Below, piece after piece: positions 12,754 through 24,200 of a stretch of DNA of 64,000 nt (position 1 is the first letter of the stretch; each line of letters starts with the position of its first letter). Made by a program: the position numbers and the translations under genes. The stretch is from Spirogloea muscicola (Eukaryota; Streptophyta; Zygnematophyceae; Spirogloeales; Spirogloeaceae), in contig WELB01000240.1 of NCBI GenBank assembly GCA_009602725.1, forward strand, positions 56,438 through 120,437. The letters run 5' to 3'. Below the pieces are notes generated by a model that worked only from the letters and a program-made list of their open reading frames with translations, did not search any database and was not told the origin of the DNA.

Positions 12754-12758
12754 TTACA
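12754..12758 (-). promoter_or_regulatory. TGTAA polyadenylation signal, AP-2 mu
   Basis: TGTAA on the minus strand, about 56 nt past the AP-2 mu stop. TGTAA is the typical chlorophyte poly(A) signal. Confidence 0.5.
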
Positions 12759-12813
12759 CCAATATCTACTGCCTTCTGCTGGTCTGGGCGCCTGTAGGGC
12801 CTCCATTAAGTGA

Positions 12814-15800
12814 TCAGCAGCGGACTTCGTATGAACCAGCTCTGGTGATGTAACGCACCCACTCCACCGTTTTGTAGCCACTCTTCTCCCAGACCTGGAA
12901 GAGCAGTGATACCACAACCCGCCAGGTTTACATTTGCAGACACGGCCGACAGCTCTGCTAGGCTTGCGATGGTGAAGGACAAGATGAACGTCTTGCTCTC
13001 ACCTTCAAGAAGCGAACCCTCAAGCCGGACGCTGTGAACATAGGTACCTGTTTTCAGCACCAGTAGATAGTCATATGGTGCACCAGCATACACAACCGTT
13101 GGAAAGTAGGCATCTGTACATTAACACCTACATCGAGCAACTCGATTCAGCAACAGATTGTTCCCGATCAGGGCCCTGTCCCTCGCTGCTGAAGATGTGC
13201 TTAACACTGCGACGGAGGGTACATTGTACTTTGCTGCGCATACCTGAAACTCCATCTGAATTGGAGGGCGCGTACTTGTCTTCTTCTCAACCATGGTGGA
13301 TATCAACTCCACCTCAGCACTCATGCTGAGTTCACTCTGTCCAGGGAATTTCCGTATCCTGAGATATACAGCAGAAATACACTGTTACCAAAACTCATTT
13401 ACAAGCCAGCTTGACATCTGTGTCGCATGCACGAGAATTTGTGGTGTACAATGCAGATGCTTCGCGATGATACGGATGGCACGATCTCACAATATCACGG
13501 CAAGAGATGTGAGAAGACAAAGCAATGTGCGTGGACTATCAGGGCAGCCAGGAGCTACCTCCTTGGCAGGAGAATGCACAGCCCTAAGCACTACATCCTG
13601 AACCCTGAAGCCCATAAGTTGACTTTGCCCAATACCTACATGGTAATTTGACATATTTGCAGGTGTGAGGGTGCAAGGCCTTACTTCCAAACCAGGGCAT
13701 CCATGCCTGCATTGTACTTGGCGCGTCCCGAAGTGACTTGAAAGGTCGCCTTTGCTGTGTGCTTAGGCACTGGAACTTTGACAACAACACCCAGTGCAAG
13801 CATCTTTGCCCCAAACACACTCTTGACCTGCACCAGCCAGATGTCCAAGCTGTGTGAGACTAAGTCCGCACGATTCTGAGGAGATGATAACAATAGCAGA
13901 TCACATGTCAGAGGCACAGAATGCGGTCTGCAGCATGCGAACACAGTGGTCGGCAGCTGAGCATGCCCACATAAGAAGGCCAACTGGTCGAGTTGCTCCT
14001 GTTCAACAGGCAGTATCCTAGATAGATAGTATAGAGAAAAACCTACCTTGACATTCACTTCCATTCTCGTACGACCAAGCTCCTTAATGATGGGCAGAAC
14101 ACGGAATGGGAGGTTGATACCCTCTGTAATGCGGTACCTGCAACAGACACAATAAAAGCAGCAGCACATCCAGTCCACCAAGTCAAAGTTGTCACAAAGA
14201 GCAATCGGTCTGCATAGCCAACGCAACAGGATGTAGACCTCTTCTAAGAAGAGAAAGTCATCATGCACAGCAGCACAGGAGAATAACTCACTTCATCAAC
14301 TCAAATTCACCATCTGGAGGTACGAAGCTGACGGTCTTCTCAGCATTGAATCTTGTAAGATTGACACACTGGTGGAACGTCACGTCATCAAGCTCGATTG
14401 ACCTGCTACTGCAGGACAGCAGACAAGACGCTATGTCAGCGCCCCACATCCCTCAAGTGCACGGAGGCCACCCGTTGGCTACACGTCCTCCAGCAACTTG
14501 ACATGTCCCAGACGTGAGTGCAGACATCCAGCTCCGTTGTCATTGCCAAATCACCTTCTGGAACCCTGGGTCTTTGCTTGTGACTCCTTCTCCAGACCAA
14601 GTTTGTCGTTGAGTCCAAGCTTCAAGTCGGGCATGCCCGATAAAAAGCACTTCATCAATATTTTTCCAGTTGCATCACAGCGGAGAACTGTGCCTGCGAT
14701 GCAAAGACCAAGACCAAGGTCAAGCATCCCTTGAGCCTTCAGATTGTTCCGCAGGTACTACGAGCATGTCAAATGAGGGCGCAAACTTGCACGCAGCCCT
14801 AGAACGTGAATATCACATCTGCTTTACCAAATCAGCTGTGCTGTAAAGGCAGAGATCAAGTTGAGAGGGAAATGTGGACTTGAAAGCATTTCCTTAAGGC
14901 TACCTTTTTGGGACATCAAAAGGTTCACGCTTTCCACAATGTCCAAAAAGACCTGCATCAGTTTGCAGCGCCCATGCAGCGAGCATGCTTTGAGCACTTC
15001 AAAAAACCCCAGGGCTGATGGAAGCTTACATGGAGCTACGTACTGTTATGATCACTGTCTGCAGAGTACTCGGCCAGACGCATCATGGAGCAAGCGACTA
15101 ATAATAGTGCAACTTAAGATCTAAGATTGTCGTGGTGCCATGCTGCAATGCTATCACAGGGTACTGCTCAACGTGTATATCACACCCGCTGCACAAAAGC
15201 TAGTGGTGATGGTGGCACTCAACCTCATTCTTCTTGTACACCAAGCCCTCCCTGCGCCATCCAACTGCACCCGTGACTTGCAGTGTAGCATTGGCAGGCG
15301 GCCTGGTATCTGGAGCCTGCATGGAGAAACACCTCAAATCAGCTGCAGGAGATTTGTCCTGACGGTCCTTGACCACATCCATTGGCAACTGAGACGTACC
15401 AAGAGGGTATCACACCTTATAGCGTGCCCTGCAGGGAGGGAGATGACAAGGACTAGGCATCTGATGCTGGCCTCGCTAGCAGTACCTTTGAGAACGGTGA
15501 CCGCACTCCCTCTTGTGTGATGTACAGCTTCAGGATCTCGGGGGAGAGATTTTGCGGGTAGCCAAAGTCCATAATCTCTGCAGGCGGCAGTCAGACTCGG
15601 GCGCCTCAATTGACTGCAATTGACTGCTATGTGCTGGCTGCTGCTTCTCTCGCAGCTTCTGATCCTTCCTCGAGCCCTGCTGGCCAGGGCAGAGGTCAGG
15701 TGGTGCTGCTCCTGCCTCACCATCCAGCAGCTCATAGATGAGGACAAAGTTGTTGCGGATGGCGTCCTCGTCAAAGGAGCCGCCAAAGTACGCCTTGAAG

Positions 15801-16328
15801 AGCCCAACAGTCTGTGAGCGATGGCGGGCGTGGCATGGCCAAGCTCAGTCCCTGTGCGGTGCGAGCTGGGCGCGCTTGCTGCAGGGAGCAGAGGAGAAGT
15901 GAGGGGACTCCAGGCTGCGCCACGATAGTAGGGTTAGGGTTTTGGGGCCCAAGTCCGGGCTCCGGCGCCCACAGACCTCTACGACGAACTTGAAGGCGCA
16001 GGCTGCGTTGCAGTTGCTGCTGACGACGATGACAATGTACACGTTGCTGATGCGCATGTAGAGGAAGGAGCAGGCGCCCATCTGGTGGACAGGGCAGGTC
16101 CCCAGGTCCTTGGTCTGCAGGATGTGCGTGCGGAAGGCGTCGACCATGTTGCCGCTGCATGCTCATCGCCGCAGGGCCGTCAGGAGCGCGGCCAGGCCCC
16201 AGGGCGGCGAAGTGGTGGTGGAGGGGGGGGGGGTGGGCAGCGCACCCGACGTCGTCGCGGTACATGCGGTTGATGAGGACATCGCCGCGGAGGTTGAGGA
16301 AGTAGATGGCGGACGCGGCCACGGGCAN
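12814..16328 (-). CDS. AP2M: AP-2 complex mu subunit (clathrin adaptor)
   Basis: This is the medium chain of the AP-2 clathrin adaptor, which selects cargo at the plasma membrane during endocytosis. Exon 1 (16328-16246) reads [20 protein letters not shown], the AP-2 mu N-terminus. The first base of its start codon is the unresolved base N at 16328 (NTG, surely ATG). Exon 2 (16154-15977) gives [20 protein letters not shown] and [16 protein letters not shown]. Later exons carry [20 protein letters not shown] (about 15800), [20 protein letters not shown] (about 15570), [20 protein letters not shown] (about 15290) and the mu-homology domain with [27 protein letters not shown] and [12 protein letters not shown]. 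The protein ends [17 protein letters not shown] at 12814-12816. Every block matches plant and animal AP-2 mu rather than AP-1, AP-3 or AP-4. The longin N-terminus and C-terminal cargo domain are both complete. Confidence 0.94.
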
Positions 16329-17118
16329 GCGCTGAGGCCCCCGCCGCCGACGGCGCCGGCACGGCCGGCTCCGACGTCTCGCCTCGTGGCAAGCTGCCCG
16401 CCGCCCCGGCCTCCTCCGCCGCCACAACCCCGGGCTGGCACCCCGCCATAAACCCCACCCAAACCCCAAACCCCTGACTTCCAAACCCTGATGTTGTCAC
16501 TGTCACTATAGTGTCCTGACCCCTAGCCACTGAAGTAATCTGCCCCGATACTTGAATTCATGAACCCCAGAGTCTGAAGCATGCTGCCCTTTTGCCTTGG
16601 TTCTAGCGCTAGACCCCAACTCTGCCTGCAGGCTATAGGTTTCAGGGTTCAGGGTTTGGGGCTCTAGTTAATTAGAGCTCCACCGAGCTCGAGTTACGGC
16701 AGCTCCTTTACGGCTTGCCGGCTGGTGCTCGGCAGGTACTCGATGCTGATGTGACGGGGGCCTGTGCTCCACGTTGATGCAGACCACTTGGCGGCGTTCC
16801 GGAGAGTCGTGTGGGACAGCCGGTTGGCAGGGTACGCGGGCGCCCCCCCCAAAACGCACCTGCTTGAGAAGGTGCGAACGCTCGTTGAAACAGGGAGCCA
16901 ATTAGCAGCCCTCCTGCATTGAGATTTTGCAGCAGCATCCAGCTGGCTCGTCACCTTGTACTCCAGTCATCGTACTAATTCAAGAAGCGATAGACAATGT
17001 AAAACCTATAGGAGAGTGCAGGAAAGTCCGCATTTCTGGTACCACTCAATCATATGATGTTGGCTCATGTCTGCAATTACTGCAGTACCTGGGCGAGGCC
17101 TGCTTGCCTAAGGCGGAA
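16329..17118. other. Interval between AP-2 mu and uS15, with telomere-like strings and an open frame
   Basis: From about 16440 to 16660 the DNA is rich in degenerate CCCTAAA/GGGTTTAGGG-like strings (CAAACCCC and TTCAGGGTTTGGGG). A plus-strand frame is open from about 16927 into uS15 and contains a stretch, around 16967-17050, that resembles a piece of ribosomal protein uS7. A minus-strand frame (16694-16954) has a presequence-like Arg/Ser composition but no ATG and no recognisable domain. Confidence 0.4.
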
Positions 17119-17761
17119 ATGAACAAGCGCCATCTCGCCGACACTAGGAGCCAGTTCCAGCGGCATGCTGCGGACGTGGGGTCATCTGAACTTCAAAGTG
17201 AGGACATGGATGCGCTGCAGCTCACATTGTCCTCAAACAAGTTGTTCAATTGACGGTATAGTTTGCACTGAATCTGCAGTGAATGCAGATTGAAGAAAAA
17301 GGTGCGTAGCTTATCATATAAAAGGTAGCAGTAGGGATGCATCCTTGGTGGCATCTCTTTGATGGTAGGCTTCTTTTCTGGACAGTTGCAGCGCTGACGG
17401 AGAGGATCAAGTACATGTCTCAGCATCTTACCGACCACAAAAAGGTGTGAACCTATTTACAGCTTCCAAGATTCGCATGTGTAAGTCTGGCATGTATATA
17501 TATCTTACGCATAGAAGATAAGTACTCATACATGTTCACTCATCTCAAGCACACCTTCAACCATGTGACACCCAAGAACATTGCCCTTCTAATCAGGACA
17601 AGCATTCCAGGAAGGGCTTGCATGGCATGCTTGGGCAGCGGAGGCGGCTGCTCAAGTACTTGAGGAGGACCAATTGGGAAACCTACTGCCATCTGATTGC
17701 CAAGCTTGGCCTGCGAGACATTGTGGTTGAGGCTAGGGAAGGTCAAAAGTCTAGACGATAG
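17119..17761 (+). CDS. Organellar ribosomal protein uS15 (S15), probably mitochondrial
   Basis: uS15 binds the central domain of small-subunit rRNA. Three exons (17119-17197, 17386-17444 and 17597-17761) join in phase into 303 bp, 100 residues. Exon 1 gives the S15 signature [15 protein letters not shown]; exon 2 gives [18 protein letters not shown]; exon 3 begins [19 protein letters not shown] and continues with the terminal helix [16 protein letters not shown]. Splice sites are canonical (AAA|GTGAGG, ACAG|TTG, AAG|GTGTGA, ATCAG|GAC). The ATG at 17119 yields a bacterial-sized S15. The same frame stays open upstream to about 16927 and could supply a targeting extension. The [10 protein letters not shown] and LGLR pattern is closer to alphaproteobacterial/mitochondrial S15 than to plastid S15, so a mitochondrial location is inferred. 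Confidence 0.82.
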
Positions 17762-18287
17762 CATTTAGCCATTGGTCCTAACAAAGGACAAGCAAAGCTA
17801 GGGCATGTCACAACAGGATTGACAATTCGCACAGGTGGCAGTCTACCGGATCACCAAGGTAGTAGCAGTGCCTTGTGCTCTCAGACAAAGGCCCCTCCCG
17901 GCCCCTCCTTAGCAAGGTGGCTGATTGGAGGTTGGTTCTTTAAATTCCTGTGTCAGATGGCGACAGCCGCCAGAACAAGAACGAACAGGTGATAGACCCA
18001 AAGTGACAAAGTTATCGCAACCGTCAGCTCTGAATGAATGGCTACTGTAGTTGATGAAGACAGAGCAAGGCTTGCAAGTGCGTGAATGATGTCCTAATCG
18101 CTGCAGCCGCACGGCCGAGCTTCCAGTGGCAGCCGAGCCAGAGGACGTCTTGGCGGCCACTGCGGCGTCTGCGACGGCGGCGGCGGGGGAGGCGGCGGCG
18201 GCGGCGGCGCTCGAGGCGCCTCCCGGGCTGCCGGAGGCGCGAGCTGACAGAGCGGAAGCCGCCACCGCCGAGGCTCCAACGCTGGTG
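17762..18287 (+). other. Interval between uS15 and kanadaptin
   Basis: The frame of kanadaptin exon 1 is open back to about 18090 as an Ala/Glu-rich stretch without an ATG. It could be an N-terminal extension joined to an upstream exon, or 5' UTR. A short ATG frame lies just before it near 18038, but the implied intron would be under 50 bp. Nothing else is recognisable. Confidence 0.35.
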
Positions 18288-21200
18288 ATGGAGGATGCTC
18301 CAGAGCCCGACAACGAGGGCGTTGCCGCGTCACCACAGCCGCCGGCAGTCGCCACGGCTGCGGCAACGCCGCCGGGGGCCCCGCCGTACGGCGTGCCGCC
18401 ATGGAGCGCGCCTCCTGGCCAGCCGTTCTCCCTGGAGGTCCTCAAGGACGGCGCCGTGGTCGCCACGCTGGAAGTGTGAGGGCCTTCACCTCCTTTTCAC
18501 TGCCAGACGCACGGCCATCGTCTCAGCCATGGCCTGCCGTAGCTGCCTGACGAGACGCAGGCAAGCCGAGGCCCGACGTACCGAAGGCCGAGGACAACAC
18601 GTCCAGCAGTCGCTATCGGGACAGTGCTGGCGGCTCTTGGCAGAGCCGCCAAGCTCAACCAAAATCATAGGTCCAGATTTGGGTTCAGGGGTGTGAGTCT
18701 AACGCTTGCACTGAACGACGTGCTTGCTGTAACAGCGTCATACATTCTACATTGTTGTCCTTGTCAGTCTTTGTCCTGTCACTTGGCGTTGCTGTCGGTT
18801 CAGCATCGGATGGGCCCTCAGGTGGGTGCTGAAGGACAGGCAATGTCGTGCTCTTTCTTGGTTGCCAGTGACAAGAAGGGCGCGTATATGTTTGGCCGGA
18901 GTGACCGCAGCGACTTCGTGCTGGAGCACCCCACCATCTCGCGCTTTCATGCTGGTGAGGCTCCGCTCGACTCTTATGACTGTGGAGTGTCAGCACAAAC
19001 AGCGTGTCCAGTGCCCTTGTCAGTAACAATCTTCCGGTAATGATGGCTGCGTCTGTGTGCATGGCGTCAGTCCTCCAGTACCGAAGCTCCGGCGAGGCCT
19101 TTCTGTATGACCTGGGCAGCACCCATGGCACCTTCATGAACAAGCGCCAGGTCTGCGCCACTCATCTTTACACCCTGCATTCAATTCATGATTTTTTGTG
19201 TTTCCTCTAATTGTGAATTGTCCTGATAATCTTTTGCAAGTCGATGTTCAGGGCACGTGGCAAGCACGTCCGCTTGAACGTGCACTCACCTAGAGCCTCA
19301 ACTTCACTGCCTGGCAGGTAAAGGCCAATGTGTATGTCCCCGTCCGCGTCGGCGACATCATTCGCTTTGGCCAGTGAGCACTTGCTGCCACAAACAAGTA
19401 CCGCTCAAAGGTTGCATGGTATTGCCCTTGATGGATTCTAAGACAGTGCATCGGCGTGGGCGCTGTGGCAGGTCAACGCGGCTCTACATTTTCCAAGGCC
19501 CCACGGAGCTGATGCCGGAGGTGCCTCTCCTGGGCGTGATCACCCAGTCCGTAGTGGTCATTGTTGTCTGTGATTGAGCAGTCGCCTTTCGTTAGCTTGG
19601 CCAAGCCGTCAACATTGCTTCCTTGATCAAGAATGTGAGGAAGCCTGCAAGTGTTCTGAGCCACGTGCTTTCAAATGCTTTGCCTGTTTCATGACCACCG
19701 TTGACAGTTGGCGCCGCCTCTCAGGAAGGCCTGTCCAAGGCCGAGAGGCAGGCTCTGCGCCAGCTCTCAGTTGCTCAGGAGCAGCAGATGCGGGATGAGT
19801 CCCTGCAGCGGGCCCAGGTAGAGGTGCGGGCCGCCGAGGTCACCTGGGGCATGGCTGAAGATGCTGAGGCACAAGATGACGAGGTTCGGGGCTCACCAGT
19901 TGACTACTCATGATCTTGCGAGATCTCTGGTTGCATACATTCATGTCCAAGGTCCAGTATTCTCACTTGGACGGAGAAGTCAGCTGTCTGTTTGCACTCA
20001 AAGTGGCAAGGTAACATTCGCGTTTCCACAAGCCGCTCTTGCACGCCTTTGTTGTCGGATAAGCAGCCCTGTGTTAAAGGAGCATGTGGTATCACACACT
20101 TTGATATATGTGGGGATGTGTATGTTGCCTGGCAAATGCAGGAGGAGAACGAGGAGGAGGTAACCTGGCAGAGCTACACAGGGAATCTGACAGAGAAGCA
20201 GGAGAAGTTGCGGGACAAAATACAGGCCAAGAATGTCAAGGTATATACTCGGTCCATGCACATAATTTATGGTCACTGTCAGTGGCCAATACTACGTATG
20301 CTTGAGCTTGTTAAAAGCTAAACTCAAAACAGGGGTTCAATGGCTACCAGTTGAGTCCCTTCCATCACTCAGCACCCTGCATATACTAGCAACAATTAGG
20401 GACGCCTAGGACGATTGCACTGACTCTGCGACTCTATTTTCCTCCTGCTGCAGTTATCAAATCTGCAGACTGAGATTGACGCTATTCAAGCTAAGGAGGC
20501 TGCCCAGAATGGCCTCACTCCCGGCCAGCAAACGCAAGTAGGGCGCAACGAGCAACGGATACAAGTGGTAAGGGTCACTGACCAACACCGCAGATACCAG
20601 CAGATTGCTACATTGGCATGTGTACTGGCACATGTCAATGACTTTGGACAACCTAGGCGTATCTTAATGTCCATGTTCTCAAGGGCTGCAGCAGCAGATT
20701 GTACTTGCTAAACTTCATGATGATCACTGCACCAGACATTGTACAATTCATTCGGCTATCTCGCTGAGTAGCCAGTGGCCATTGAGAAAGCCACATGCTC
20801 CAAGGTGCTTGTCTTGATGTTGTCCTAGTCTGCCCTGTTTTGTCATTGACTATGCTGCTCAGATCATGGAGGAGATAGAGAGCCTCGAAGAGACGCTGAA
20901 TGACAGCATCAAGGAGAGCTTGGGGGCCAAGTCAAAGAAAGATCCGCAGAAGCTGAAGGCAGTCAAGGCCGGTAGCGACGACGAAGACATGGACAGGTGA
21001 ATGCAGCTTCCTAGGAGTGCCTGCATATAAAGCTGACCTGCCATTTGGGCACGGAAACTGATTGCAGCTCACAGCAGGTTGTAATTTACTATTGCAGGAG
21101 GTTCTGTGCAAGTGGTAAAACCACTTTGTACCCACTTGTATGAGTAAACTATCCGATGGAGTGCTCTAGAGTCCACTGCAATTCGAGGTCTTTGTTGGCC

Positions 21201-24200
21201 CTCCTCACAGGAGAATGCTGTGGCCACAGCGATTCTCGTGACAAATTTGTCTGCTGACGGAGATGATCGGCGTGGTGAACAAGCCTCTAGCCTGTTAGAT
21301 GGAGCACTAACAAATTCGAGAATAGAGGTACTGATAGGGCATACTAAGGCGGTATGCTCTATCAGTACCTCTGTTCTTCAAATGCTCCCAGATCTGACTG
21401 GCTAGAAGCTTGTTCACCACACCAATCATCTCCTCATCAGACATATTTGCCACGAGGATCGTTGTGGAGGATTGTTGTGGCCACAGCATTGTCTCGTGAG
21501 GAGGGCCAACATAGCCCTCGATCTGCAGTAGACTCTACAGCATCCAGAAGTATTGGAGCTTGCCAGTACCCCAATGCAGGCGTGCCCAGTGTTAGGTTCT
21601 GACTTGTAGCTTGTCTAACGTCTTCCAGGTTTGCATAACTTATCTCTTACGTTCTACATTAACGTGAGCTTAGCTACAAATCCTCAGACCCCTGCCTTAT
21701 GATTTGGGATGTCTCAATTGCGCTCTACACAGCGACGAGGATGACTTCTTCAACCGCACGGGGAAGACTCGGGCGAGGCGTGCTGCAACCACGGTGGACA
21801 CCACAGTCAAAGTGGAGACTGTGGAGTCACTGCTGGAGCAGAAGCAGAGCCTGCGGAAGGAGAGGGAGGGCTTGGAGGCGCTGCTGGCAGAGCAGGAGCA
21901 GCAGCTGGTGGAGCGACCGGCGGCAGGGCAAGGAAACGGCGAAGCTGCAATCTCTGATGACCCGTTTGATTCCTTCATGAGCAATGTGGCCTCTCAAATT
22001 GGTCAGTAGCCAGACGCCTTGTGAAAATGCAGGGGCCAGAGGATGTCAGGAAGTCCGTCTGATCTGGCCACTGGCTGTTCTGCATGCCTTATGGCCTTGT
22101 TTGCTGTAACGTAGCTTCTGCAACAAGTAATAGGGCTGAGATTGAGGTTGCATTGCTCTAATTGGAGTCCTGATGCTGTAGAGTATGCTATGCTTTCAAA
22201 CACTAAGGCTAACTATGAGGCTTAAGCAAATGCTGCCGTTTCCCTACAGAGAAGGACATGCTGGCCCGAATACAGCGGGAGATTGAGAAGGTGGACGAGG
22301 CCGCGACGAGGGTCGGGAAGCTGCTGAAGCTGGCGGATCCAGGCGGGGACGCGGAGCGCCGGTGGGTTGCCAAGCCGGGAGCGGAGTCCGCCAAGCCAAA
22401 GCTGGCATCGCGCCTGGCGCAGAAAATCTCGGCGGACAACCTAGCTCGCAGCAACGGCAGTGCGCCTCAGGCGGCGGCAGACCCTGTGGCACAGGCTGCA
22501 GAGACGAACGTGGAGGCGCCGCTGCCTGAGCCGATGGCAGATGCTGATGCCAAAGCCAACGATGGCTGCAGCACAGACGGAGATGTGGGCACTGCAGGAG
22601 CCAGTGTTGAGGAGGCTGTCGAGAATCCACAAGCAGAATCTACTGCTGCTAACAGGGAGGAGAGAGGAGAGGGGCACAGTGATCTCATTGATTACAAGGC
22701 AATGAAGGAGAGGGTGAAGAGGGAGAGGGAGGCGAGCGATCTCGGCGATGGCAGCGGCGAGGCACTGCAGGACGGGGAAGCCGAGCCAGAAGATGGGGCG
22801 GCAGGCAAGAGCAGCGCCGAGGCCGCGGCGGACGCCGCACTGGCTCTGCTGCTGAAGCACTCCGGCGGGAGGGCGGAGGGCGGCAGAGGCGGCAAGAGCA
22901 GCAAGCGGCAGCGGCCGAGGGGGAGGAAGGGCGCGAGGGTGGCCCCGGCAGCCGCCGCCGCAGCAGATGCAGGCGGCTCTGATGGGGCCTTTGATGGGTG
23001 GGTGCCGCCTGCTGGTAAGCACCGTACCCTGTGATGTCCGTCTGTTTGGCACGCACAGGCTCAGCTGCTCCCAGATCTCTCTCAATCGACGCTAACACAT
23101 CACCTGAACCTTAGCCTAACCCTAACCCCTTAACTGTTATTTACGCCTTTACCAACCCAGGAAGCAGCACTTTTGCACATTCACTCAGCTGCTATGGTGT
23201 GCAGCTTAATAGAGCACTTGATCCTTCAAAAGTGCGGCTGTCGGCAGCTGACGGATCCAGATGCTTAGAGCAGTAGAGCAGCGATGGTCGAACGTTGCTG
23301 GCTCTGAAGACACTCTGTGTTTGTTGTGGCTTGTTGAAGTAATGTTCACTGCGGTCATCTAGGTCAATCACGTCCCTGCCTGGGTCCAATGCCAGATACG
23401 CCAACAGCCCTGCAGGACGGTGTTGAATTTTGATGCAAACCTGGAGCATTGAGGCTGGAGCCAGATTGGTCCAATGAACCCGCCGACGATCGGCGAGAGA
23501 TTCCAGGAAAGCTGCGTCCAGGATGGTGTACGGTCCCAATATCTCGCAGACCGTATTGAAGTCCCTTAGCGCGAAATAGTGGTTATCACGTGGCATGACA
23601 TTCTCAATAATGTATGCCAGGGGACGAACCTGGCGTGCAGATATTGTATGGATCAACTTCACAAGATCCTTGAAGATATTGAAGAACTGGTGCATCCAAC
23701 CACACGTCTTAGGAAAAGACGTCGTCACCGATAACATCCAAAGCGCAAGCAATTGGATATTATCGATGACGACGTCTTTTCCAAAGACGTGTGGTTGGAT
23801 GCACCAGTTCTTCAATATCTTCAAGGATCTTGTGAAGTTGATCCATACAATATCTGCGCGCCAGGTTCGTCCCCTGGCATACATTATTGAGAATGTCATG
23901 CCACGTGATAAGCACTATTTCGCGCCAAGGGACTTCAATACGGTCTGCGAGATATTGGGACCGTACACCATCCTGGACGCAGCTTCCCTGGAATGTCTCG
24001 CCGATCGTCGGCGGGTGCATTGGACCAATCTGGCTCCAGCCTCAATGCTCCAGGTTTGCATCAAAATTCAACACCGTCCTGCAGGCTGTTCGCGTATCTG
24101 GCATGGCATTGGACCCATGCATGACAAAAAATGCATGACAAAGAATGCAATCTTTATTTATTCTTGTTTGCCATGCCTTGTGTCCTTGTCGCAGGGCAGA

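Noticed and set aside
16694-16954. Minus-strand frame with presequence-like composition
   Set aside because: It starts at GTG rather than ATG, overlaps the uS15 upstream frame and matches no family I recognise.
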